Of a stretch of DNA of 64,000 bases, positions 28,822-38,163 are shown one piece after another. Each line of letters opens with the position of its first letter. Within the stretch, counting starts at the first letter, position 1. Origin of the DNA: Trichomonas vaginalis G3. Taxonomy: Eukaryota > Parabasalia > Trichomonadida > Trichomonadidae. The stretch spans positions 2,976,001 to 3,040,000 of the forward strand of contig NC_067203.1 in NCBI RefSeq assembly GCF_026262505.1, given 5' to 3'. The notes under the pieces were generated by a model. That model was not told the origin of the DNA, searched no databases, and saw only the letters and a list, made by a program, of their open reading frames with translations. The translations under genes and the position numbers were made by a program.

Positions 28822-29730
28822 ATGACAGAAATGGTAAATCTTCTACAGGTTCCATTAAAACAGGAACAAACAAAAAGGTGTGCATATAATAGAACTATGA
28901 AAGTTCCTGATGGAATGAAAGAATTAGTTCATATTGTTTGCTGGTCTTCAAAAAGATGTTAAACAAATGAGAAACGTTTTAACATTACCAGAAGCTCAAG
29001 CATATGCCAACGTCATGGTCCAAATTGGGAAGCACACGAAGCAGACATTACGGGTCCAAATGGAAAACCTGATGGTATAAATGAAGTTTTCGTTACTGAT
29101 GGTCAAGGTAATATTAAAGTCATAAATGGTTACAAATTAACTATAACTGATTATCCTAAACGTAAAGCATATAATGAACGTTATCCTATGCAATTTTGAT
29201 GAAAATGGAAAAGCTGTTAAACAATACATTGGAGAAGGTGAAAATGGTCCAATTAATTCATACCGTTATAATCCATATTCTTATTTTCAATGAAGAATTA
29301 AATGCTATTGAAGAGGGACCGGATGGATTACCACGATATGTTAATCAGTTTGATGGTCAATATGCAAATATTAGACCTGAAATTCCAGCTAAGAAATTCT
29401 TTAAAGTTGCTATTCGATCCAGTTTTCGCAAATGTTAAAGATGAACTTAAACATCAATTCCAACCAATTATAGTAGCAAGAATTGCATCAGGTGCTTTAT
29501 CTCAAGCATTCAAAGATTTAATTAAGAAACCATTATATCAGCAACGAGGTTTAACTTATGATTTAGTTAAGGAATCAGATAAAAGAAAATTTGAGAAATC
29601 AGATGATTATAAGAATGCAATTAATGAATATATTAGGTCTATTAATTACAATGAACCAGCTAAAAATCAACTTCAAGAACAAATACAGGGAATAATAGAT
29701 TCAAAACTTCCAGCAAAAATAAAAGTTTAA
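28822..29730 (+). pseudogene. Maverick structural protein (element B homologue of 44180-45157)
   Basis: The ADITGPNGKPDGINEVFVTDGQGNIKVINGY block matches ELDITGPNGLPDGIKEVFITDSKGNLKVINGW of element C in outline. Strand-rich repeats with N/G turns suggest a beta-structured virion protein. Broken, about four breaks. Confidence 0.55.
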
Positions 29731-29754
29731 ATATATTTTTTTATTCGAATATAA

Positions 29755-30429
29755 ATGAGAAGATGTTTCACTAGTCAAAAGAACACTAACGCAAAAGCAG
29801 AGATTACGGTTGGTTATAACGTAAATGATGATAAATCACGAATTATTCAAAATGTTAAAGTTAATGTTAGCTCTGAATTAACAAGGTCAGCAACTCAACC
29901 AAATTTATTAACTCGTGACTTACCGAAAAAGGAGGAGGAGCAAAATAAAGAAGATGGAGACCCAATCATTTTATCTGAACCCGGTAAAGAACCTGTTGAA
30001 TTCCCACTTATCCAACATACCCCCACCTCTTTCATCAAACATCGAGAACCCATATAAAATAGACATTAATTCTGAATTAATGAAATTTACCGTGATATAA
30101 TAACTGATAATTATGATTCAATAATAAATTTAATTGACCAATCTGGTTTAATTATTTTACCTTATGAAATCATTAATTCACATTATCGCCATTCTTTGTT
30201 TGTGATGTTCAAGATTCAGACGTTAAGATTCAATTTTTCATAGATGATGAGGTTTCATGCTGCGAACAGTTGCAAAAAGAAATCCTATAAAGGATATTAG
30301 CACAATTAAGAATATATATCAAAGAACGGAACAACAACTGAACTTCGTTTAACATATAATGATATTTATAATAAAATAGTTGATGAATATAAAATATCAC
30401 TTGAAAAATTCTTTGTTAAGACTATTTAA
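29755..30429 (+). pseudogene. CCG-motif Maverick protein (element B)
   Basis: The N terminus (AEITVGYNVNDDKSRIIQNVKVNV) is clearly homologous to 45177-45824. The D-D-E-V-S-C-C core and the YNDIYNKIVDEYKISLEKF ending are visible downstream. Broken, about three breaks. Confidence 0.55.
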
Positions 30430-30903
30430 TATTCAAGCATTAACATTATCGAATAATAATCCTTTGAATCATAATCAATAATAATTGACCTTTCACCAGT
30501 TTCTATCGTTTGTTTTATTTCTTTTTGTTCCCCACTATCCGGATCGGTCATTGTAATGTTTTTTGTTATAGTATCAGCTTTATCTTAACTTCAATCTTTT
30601 TTCCATCGGGATATTTAAACCAAAATTCCAAAAATTCGATATTGTCAATCTGTTCATATTTTAATCTATCAATTACATTTTTAATACCATCTGAAAATCT
30701 TATGAAATGGTCATTATATGGGTTTGATTGAACTAATTTGAATGAAGTGAAATATAACCTGTTGATGAATATGACACTGACTCATATTTTCTGAAAACAC
30801 TAAAATTTATAACATGAATGAATTTCTTATTCGTTGAATTTATGAATTCTTGAGGTAATCTTATTCTAGTTTTATTTATCACTGGAAAATAACGCTTTAC
30901 CAT
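30430..30903 (-). pseudogene. Jelly-roll candidate ('FPVINK-RLP-EF' family), element B
   Basis: Starts MVKRYFPVINKTRIRLPQEFI, matching the proteins at 46442-47131 and 47929-48465. Further downstream a block around IEFLEFWFKYPDGKK matches MEFLEFKFKTVAGKN of 46442-47131. Divergent from the minor capsid start with a 19-bp spacer. Broken, about three breaks. Confidence 0.45.
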
Positions 30904-30953
30904 ATTTTTAATCGTAATAAAAATGTCAATTATCAATATTATTTCGAATAATA

Positions 30954-32259
30954 TAGGGTGTCCAAAGGTGTGTTTAGCACAAACCCGAATACTGCGAATA
31001 GAAATAAACAAGTTACATATATATAAAGTTTATTTAAATATAATCACCATTGGATTCAATCACGCGTTCGCAGCGATCGATCCAGGCTTGAAAGACACGC
31101 TTTAAATCATCATGAGAAAATTGCTCAAATTGCTCTCTTACAAAATTTTCAAGATCATCTGGACTCGCGAATTCGCGTCCTTCAGCTCTCTTTTTTAGCG
31201 TGCCGAATAAATAAAAGTCAGAGGGTGCAATATCAGGTGAATAAATTGGGTTTGGAACAACTTTGACATTGTTTTCCACCAAGTAATTCATTACCTTATG
31301 ACTTTTGTGAACTCTTGAATTATCAAAATGAATTGCAAAACTTTTGTTTTTGTTGTTTGGATTTCTCAAACTCATCCGAATTGATAATTTGAGTAAGAAC
31401 ATTGTCAATTAGATACTGAGCATTCATCATATTAGGTTTTTGAAGAATATCAATTGCGATGATGCCATTCACGCCCCAAAAAACCGACAACATCATCATT
31501 GGTGTGTCAATTTTTTTCTTCGGGAATGTTTGTGGATTTTCATCCTTCGGGATCCACATGATTTTGGCTTCTGTTGCATATTGAAACCAAGACTCGTCCC
31601 CTGTTACTAAAAAGCGAAACTTCTTGGATTGATACGCACCCAATATAGAGAGGAGCTCTTTCGAAGATTGGACTCTAGATTTTTTTTTGAACTGAATTAA
31701 GGTTGTGCGGAACCCAACGTGTATACGCTAGTTTGTAGTTCAAATAATTGTGCAGATAATAACTGACTGTTGTACGTGGTATCTTTGTCATCTCCTCTAT
31801 CCTTCTGAGTGATGCTCTTGGGTCTTCATCTAGCGCTTGAAGAATTGCTTTGATTTTTCTTTGATCCGGCGATTTTTTGTCAATTTTTATGATGGGCGCC
31901 TTTTTGTTCATGAAGTGATACATCCTAACATGATACGTTACAGTGGAATAGCTAGGAGCATCCATACCGAAGCATTTTACCAATGTCTCGTAGATTTTTT
32001 TACAGTCTTTGCATTTTTTTGCAAGAGCGAGGATGTTTTCTTTATGATTCATTAAAAAAATGAAAAAAATCCCGCCAAAATTTCCCGCGAAACCGCCTCT
32101 TGTCTCAAAATTCATTTTATATCCCGGCATGGCGCCAAAATACAACATACTCATCATATACATATATTCATATTTTTTATTATATATTTATAATCAGCAT
32201 ATATCTCCTTTAATAGTCTCATATAGAGCGCTGTGCTAAACGCACCTTTGGACACCCTA
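30954..32259 (-). mobile_element. Tvmar1-like mariner inside element B
   Basis: 1306 bp with terminal inverted repeats TAGGGTGTCCAAAGGTG..TTTAGCACA (one or two mismatches between ends) and a TA duplication at 30952-30953 and 32260-32261. Size, ends and protein fit Tvmar1 of T. vaginalis. It entered the minor capsid gene of element B about ten codons after its start, so it is younger than element B. Confidence 0.92.
31034..32052 (-). pseudogene. Mariner transposase
   Basis: Start chosen at MNHKENILALAKKC (32052). N-terminal helix-turn-helix pair, then the catalytic D,D34D domain: VTGDESWF, HFDNSRVHKS, IYSPDIAPSDFYLFG. The frame is interrupted twice: a run of eight A near 31680 shifts the frame after VQKK, and a second shift lies in the A/C-rich stretch near 31345-31375. 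Otherwise the sequence is complete, so this is a recently dead copy or the shifts are sequencing errors in homopolymers. Confidence 0.85.
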
Positions 32260-32261
32260 TA

Positions 32262-32942
32262 GCTGTGAATTAAATTTAACAGTTAGCGGAATTTATAATG
32301 TTACTCTCGTTTCTGTGAGTGGTAAATTTAATCCCATTCTTTTAGACCCTTCAGATTATATATCATTTATTAAAGATGACCTTGAAAAAACGTATGATAT
32401 GTATATAAATAATGTGATAGCGAAATGGGATATTAACATGATTTTAAGTTATTTAAATGAATCATTTATCGTATGGTATGAAGAAAATTTTAAATCAAAA
32501 CCTGATAAACTTTTTGAACTTGATGAAATAAATAACCTTATTAAATTCCCGCTGAAAATTAAATTTTGTACTCCTCATCTTCGTTCATTGTTGGGGATAT
32601 TAAATTTTGAAAAAGATGTTGGGGATGTTTTGTATTCTGACACTGGTTCCAATTTCATTTTAATCAAATGTAATAAAGTTAATACCCCAATGAGATTTTC
32701 ACATCAAACATTAGACCCTAACTCTTACCCATCAATACAAAACATTTTATCCATCAACTTAAACACATTTTCTTTATCATATCCGTTTCAATTATCCGGG
32801 AATTCATTTATTCTTTCATTCAAAGATTTATCAAATATTAAAATTTAGAATAACTGACCTATTTGATTGTGATTTAGAATTTATGAATGAAATATTATGG
32901 CAATTTCAAATAGAGAAAATAGCTGATGAGATAACGGATTAA
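32262..32942 (+). pseudogene. Minor capsid (penton-like) protein, element B (main part)
   Basis: Core HLRSLLGILNFE...FILIKCNKVNTPMRFSHQ...YPSIQNILSINLN matches 48487-49539 and has the layout of Polinton minor capsid proteins: 'LLG', then a strand-rich L-I-K-C segment, then a final jelly-roll strand pair. The first ten codons (from 30923) lie on the other side of the mariner. Broken by that insertion and by about one further break. Confidence 0.65.
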
Positions 32943-32966
32943 ATATTTATTTTCAAATCGTAATAA

Positions 32967-34277
32967 ATGATTAAACAACAGCAACTTAAGGCGCAAAGCG
33001 CCCAGGTCCTTCAGACCATTACATACGCCATATATGCATATAATTCAAAGACGGCAGAACAAACGCAAAGGTTGAAATATGGAGATTTGGAGATAGTATT
33101 GAAAAATGACCATTTCGAATTCGTTTGCAAAGGTGGTGCAGTGATATCAAATATAAAAGAAATTTTATTTATGAATTCAAAAAGTAAAGGAATAACGGAT
33201 GATATAACATCAATTCCACCAGAAGAACAGAGATATTACGCATTAAATGCATTTCCTAAAGTTTTGAAGATTGGAAGATTTAATTTAAATGAGGAATTCA
33301 TAGAAGGTTTCCTAAACGACATAATGAAGAAGGTGGATAAGGAATATGTGGATAGTGAATTAAATAAGAAGGCAAATTTGGTTTATGTTGATGAAAAAGA
33401 TAATGAAATTAAAGAAAAGGTTGAATGGTATCATGAATGGACATCGGAGACTTTTAAAGTTAAAGCTGATACAGGATGGGTTTTCAGGATGTTTAGACCT
33501 TAAAGCAGATAAAACTTATGTTGATGAAAAGATAATGAAATTAAAGAAAAGGTTGAATGGTATCATGAATGGACATCGGAGACTTTTAAAGTTAAAGCTG
33601 ATACAGGATGGGTTTCAGGATGTTTAGACCTTAAAGCAGATAAAACTTATGTTGATGAAAAAGATAATGAAATTAAAGAAAAGGTTGAATGGTATCATGA
33701 ATGGACATCGGAGACTTTTAAAGTTAAAGCTGATACAGGATGGGTTTCAGGATGTTTAGACCTTAAAGCAGATAAAACTTATGTTGATGAAAATTATGCA
33801 AAGAAGTCGGAAGTAAATGATGTGATTACAAGCATGAAAAATGAAATACTTCAAACATTATATCCTATAGGCTCTATTTATACGTCAATGAACTCAACAA
33901 ATCCCGCAACAGTTCTGGGTTTTGGTACGTGGAAGCAGATTGTAGATAAATTCTTATACTGTGCTAGATATTCAAAGCAAACAGGAGGTTCGAAGAAAAT
34001 TAAAGAAGCAAACCTTCCACCGCACACTCATACAGGAACTACAAACTTTTCTGGCGACCATAGCCACTCATTAAGAGACCACCCATTATACAACTCAGAC
34101 TATAAAGCTGGCAATGACGTTTTATCTCCATCTTATAACAATGCAGCAAAAAAGATTTTTCGACCAACTGAACCAGGAGGAAATCATTCACACACTTTCA
34201 CAACAAATCCAACAGGCTTGGGTAAAGATTACATGCCACCATTTGTGACTATATTCGCATGGTACCGAATGAACTAA
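32967..34277 (+). pseudogene. Fibre protein with phage tail-collar-type tip (element B)
   Basis: N-terminal virion-side domain: LKYGDLEIVLKNDHFEFV, GAVISNIKEI, then FYALNAFPK-type segments shared with 49436-50167. Shaft: KADK-YVD hendecads and three 132-bp repeats (33387-33782). Tip: YPIGSIYTSMNST..., FGTWKQIVDKFLYCA, TGGSKKIKEANLPPHTHTG, a variable Asp/His-rich insert, HSHTFTTNPTG, DYMPPFVTIFAWYR. The tip uses more C-ending codons than the rest of element B. Broken, about one or two breaks. Confidence 0.75.
33387..33782 (+). repeat. Three 132-bp (44-residue) shaft repeats
   Basis: Units begin at 33387, 33520 and 33651 and are almost identical (VDEKDNEIKEKVEWY ... CLDLKADKTY). 44 residues is four 11-residue turns, as expected for a hendecad coiled coil. 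A related single unit lies in the element A fibre at ~2885-3020. Confidence 0.85.
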
Positions 34278-34315
34278 ATATATTTTATGTCTGTAATTAA
34301 TTAGGTAATGAAGTA

Positions 34316-34450
34316 ATGGATACCCCACAAGCTCAAAATTTACCACGAATCATAACAAGGGAGGAAATGATAAAAATGATGCAAGAACGAAAACCGGGAA
34401 GAACCCAGAAGGGTTCGGCGTCTCGAAGAGACGTTGTCGAAGAGGAATAA
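34316..34450 (+). CDS. Small basic Maverick protein, 44 residues
   Basis: MDTPQAQNLPRIITREEM ... DVVEEE, complete frame directly after the fibre gene. Its second half contains two adjacent perfect mini-hairpins (34401-34416, 34419-34433) that supply codons for GRTQKGSASRRD. It may correspond to the 68-residue gene at 52618-52824, also just after a fibre gene and also with a TKEEM/TREEM segment. Confidence 0.4.
   Translation: MDTPQAQNLPRIITREEMIKMMQERKPGRTQKGSASRRDVVEEE
34401..34433. other. Pair of GC-rich mini-hairpins in coding sequence
   Basis: GAACCC-AGAA-GGGTTC (34401-34416) and CGTCTC-GAA-GAGACG (34419-34433), perfect 6-bp stems, 2 nt apart, in otherwise AT-rich DNA and inside the 44-residue gene. 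Confidence 0.85.
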
Positions 34451-34453
34451 AAA

Positions 34454-34726
34454 TTAAATTTGGATTGAGTTTAAAAATTCATCTTTATTAAATTCATCTC
34501 TTCCAATCAATTTATTTATTCTATTAAATTCTTTTATTTTTGCTTCACTCAGTTTAAGGATTGAACGGTAAGTTTCTAATTTTTCGATTATTTCTTTCCT
34601 CTCTTTATCGTTTTCAGCCCCACCGCATTGCGGCTTCTTTTTGCAATAGCATATTTTTGATTTAATTCTGTTTAGTTTCTTTTTATATTCATTGTCTGGA
34701 CTCTTGGCTGCTTTGTTGTCACTCAT
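34454..34726 (-). CDS. Hypothetical Lys-rich Maverick protein, 90 residues
   Basis: MSDNKAAKSPDNEYKKK, then CYCKKKPQCGG (three cysteines, possible metal site) encoded across another mini-hairpin (34623-34633), then a helical charged tail. No known family. Convergent with the 44-residue gene, 3 bp apart. Confidence 0.45.
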   Translation of the reverse strand: MSDNKAAKSPDNEYKKKLNRIKSKICYCKKKPQCGGAENDKERKEIIEKLETYRSILKLSEAKIKEFNRINKLIGRDEFNKDEFLNSIQI

Positions 34727-34744
34727 TTCTTACGAAATAAAAAA

Positions 34745-35696
34745 TTAAATATTATTTAAATATAATGGAGTAATAAAATAAATCGGAATTTCTATTAATT
34801 TATTGTCAACTTCAACTAATGCATTGCCGTTAATATATCTAACAAATTCAGCTATTGTGTCAAATCTTCGTCTTCTTTTTGTCATTGATTTATCAGTTTT
34901 TCCATAATCGAGATGAATCAAAACTTTATCCCTTGTTTAAAATTCATGAGCCCCGAATTAATTTGTTCACGTTTAACATCATTCAACCTTTCCATTTGCT
35001 TTCTAATATATTCCCATTCTTTTGAAATATCATTTTTCATTTCCACTGGTTTCATGTTTATAGTTCTATGCCATGTATTATTGTAATAATATACTAACTG
35101 TTGTATGATGGAGTCATGATTTCCATCCCAGTATATCTGACCGTTAACCCCTAACACATCTCTAAGAGTTCTCATTACCGCATCAACTATTTTATTATGA
35201 AACGTATATGGAGAGGATGAAAAGAAAAAATTAATTTGTGGGAAATAATGAGCCATAGCTGCCTGAAATCCTTATCACCATCACCCCTGATATTATCTAC
35301 TCTTTCATGATCTAGTAAGTATTGTATAGCTCTTCTTGTTTCCTGTTCTGTTTTCCCTTTCACTGGAATGCAATATAAATATCTAGTGTTAATGTTAATG
35401 GCAAATAAATAAGTAACGTTTCCTTTTGAATATTCCAGATGATCGATTTCGTATGAATATGGATATGGAGCAAATGAAGGGCGACTAAATTTTTCCTTTA
35501 ACGGTTGAATTTTCGGGTCAATTGGTTTATTTAATATCTTGAAATCCTTTTTAAAATCTTTTTGCTTCTTTAATGTTTGAAATGGATATAATAAAGTGAA
35601 TGATGAAGGATTAACTGAAGGAGGAGGCGGTACTGTCGTTGGAGGTTTTGGTGTTGCAAGTGGTTTAATTTTATCTGCTTTGATTTTGGATTTCAT
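34745..35696 (-). pseudogene. INT: Maverick integrase (element B)
   Basis: Proline-rich lead-in, then the rve core: YSYEIDHLEY, NINTRYLYCIPVKGKTEQE, IRGDGDKDF, the HNKIVDAVMRTLRDV helix and a YYNNTWHRTINMKPVEM segment, followed by a basic SH3/chromo-like tail. Its start overlaps the stop of the 189-residue gene (ATGA). Broken, about two breaks. Confidence 0.75.
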
Positions 35697-36262
35697 TCCC
35701 CCTTCATTAATTCTGGATGTATTCTATTTATTTGTTTTAAATATGCTGTATATAAAGGTTTGATATACTTTCCCGCTTCGAGTTTATGTTGAAGGATGAA
35801 TTCCAAAAGTTGATCTTCATTTAAAAGTCGGGCTGAATATGGTTTAACTAATGAATCATAAATTAAAGCTTGTGCTTCATTTATGGTCTGAAGGACCTGG
35901 GCGTTTTGCACCTTTTGTTTTTGTTCCTTTGTTTTTTGCGGCTCATGATTATATAATTTATATAATTCATCAATATCTTCTTCTGTTAATACTTTATTTT
36001 TGAAATCTTTCAATTGTTTAAGTTGTGATTTAGTTTTTTCCTTTGTATATTCATTATTTTTAATTTTGTCTTTAATTTTAGAAATTATTTTATCATGATA
36101 TTTCAAAATTTCATTTTTATAATATGGATAATAATAATCCACATCATCACCCGTTATATTTTTATTATATTTTTGGAGATATGATTTTAATTCATAATAA
36201 GTAAGAAAATTTTGATTAAGTACTAAATCATAAATTAAATTTTTTAAATCTGCGCTATTCAT
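35693..36262 (-). CDS. Hypothetical protein upstream of integrase, 189 residues
   Basis: Helical, Lys/Tyr-rich (MNSADLKNLIYDLVLN), with a lysine-rich middle. It overlaps the integrase start by 4 bp and ends PLYTAYLKQINRIHPELMKGE, reminiscent of the short N-terminal region before the integrase core in element D. It may therefore be the integrase N-terminal domain as a separate frame. It contains a 29-bp stretch (AQVLQTI) also found in the fibre gene. Confidence 0.5.
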   Translation of the reverse strand: MNSADLKNLIYDLVLNQNFLTYYELKSYLQKYNKNITGDDVDYYYPYYKNEILKYHDKIISKIKDKIKNNEYTKEKTKSQLKQLKDFKNKVLTEEDIDELYKLYNHEPQKTKEQKQKVQNAQVLQTINEAQALIYDSLVKPYSARLLNEDQLLEFILQHKLEAGKYIKPLYTAYLKQINRIHPELMKGE

Positions 36263-36388
36263 TTATATAAAAATAAAATAAGTGTTTTAAGTGTGCCCGC
36301 CTCTTTGAATCATAGTACCAAAACCATCATTAACGGTTCCTTTTGTCTCTTCTGTGGCATTTTATTAAAAATAAAATTTTAAAATGTA

Positions 36389-38143
36389 TTAAATAAATGG
36401 CATACAACATCCATTTTCACAACATACAGCCTTAGTGTGTGCTCCTGTTAATGCAGTCTTACCGATTGTTAAGCGAGTCATTGACCCGTTTTTAAGTTGT
36501 AAATTAATATTCTGACCATCAAATATCACTTTATCATTTATTATATCCAAATAATTTTTAGGTGTTAATTGTTTATTTTGTCGTAAACTAACACCTTTCA
36601 TTTTTTGTGCAATCTTTTTAAAATCACTTCCATCAATTGAACTGTTGAATGATGTATAACACTTGGGGCATAAAGCAACCATGTTATCACCTTGTTTCTC
36701 AATTGCTAAACCCAATAACTTCTTCTCATGTGCTTTTTCTTCAGCTTTATTCTTTAATTTAGGTTTAAATTTCTCATCAAAACAGAAGAAATCAAATGGT
36801 GCGAATTTGAAAATGTTTTTATCATAAAATTGTTTATCGGTAACAATTGCTTGAAATGTTTGAGTGTTAGGAAGATTTGGGTCGCCAGCGATTGCCCAAT
36901 AAGATGAATCAGTATCACCTTCAATGAAATGAAAACGATTAACATTCATGCATTTATACATAAAATCATAAATGAAAACCAAATACCAGTATTTAGCATT
37001 ATCTAAAGTGAAGAATGCCTCTTGTAAACATGTATCACATCTATAAAATCTATCTTTAAGCATCACTTGATATGTATCCTCTCCTATTTCTCTTATGTTT
37101 TTAAACTTATTTGACATACATGCAACGCGTGCCTTCTGTGCATTTATTATTTTAGTCTTTGTGTAATTTTGTGTATTCATTGCATCGTAACCATATGATC
37201 CATTAAGTGAAATCTTGCAAAATAAACTTTTTCCTTTATTTCCTTCTAATTCAGCCTTTTGTCTTTCGTTCATAAATTTGTTCGCAAATTCATTAAAACA
37301 AGTGTTTTTAGTAAATGTTAAAATTGATTGAATGTCATCAATGATAAAATGAAATCTGTCTATTAGATACCAAAGATAATAAGAAGAAAATGGTTGATAT
37401 TGGTTGTGTGTTGATGCTAACTGAGTTAATTTCCTCTGTTTCTGGTCAACTGGTAGATTGTTTGATTTCATGTAATTATACATAAAACTGCCAATTGTTT
37501 TTTCATCTGTGATAATATCTAAGTTTCTTATTATCGGTAAAAAGTTTATGTAATCATTAATGTATTTTTCATCAATGTGACCCTTTACTTCAGCCACGAA
37601 TAAAGTATTTTTCTTCTTAATTATTCCCAGTGCTTTTGCTTTCTTTGTTGCTGTATCACAAATGATAACACCATTCAATCTTCCCGGCATATACATTTTA
37701 TGGTCAGTATATTGAATGAAATCATGAGGATTAGATGAAAATGATGAAGGATATAATGAATTAAAATCAACACCAACGAAATGAGTCATAATGTTGGTGG
37801 TGTCCTCATTTGATACAGTTTTAGTTTCTGGATTATATGCAAGTTTATTAATGTGCGTGATTCCTTTAAGATTTACTCTATGTTGAACATTTGATAAACC
37901 ACCAGTAATTCCATTACGGAGAATGTGATAAGCTTCAACTGAATCTAAAGTCATTGGTAAATTATTTTTTAATGCATAATTTCTTAAATTGATTCTTAAA
38001 CGTTGAACATCTTCATCTTTATTTGATTTTACGACATTGCAATAACAACACATTAACTGACAATTTTCTTTGGTATGTGGTTTTTCATTATCGATTCTAT
38101 CCAATGTTGGTTTATTTGCATATGTAAACGCTTTACCACACAT
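36389..38143 (-). pseudogene. PolB: PolB, polymerase part with HNH-like insert (element B)
   Basis: Palm motifs in order: VGVDFNSLYPSS (motif A, ~residue 123), LNGSYGYDA (motif B, ~330) and IEGDTDSSYWA (motif C, ~415), so a B-family polymerase of the protein-primed type. Before the palm (residues 1-45 and a little upstream) is a Cys/His module: CKMCGKAF, TLDRIDNEKPHTKENC, CCYCNVVKS. That is the layout of an HNH/endonuclease VII finger. A further Cys pair (CPKCYTSF) lies near residue 495. Broken, about one break between this and the next part. Confidence 0.85.
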
Positions 38144-38163
38144 TTTGCATTTAGATGAAAGGA

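Noticed and set aside
31837-32055. Plus-strand frame within the mariner
   Set aside because: Shadow of the transposase on the other strand.
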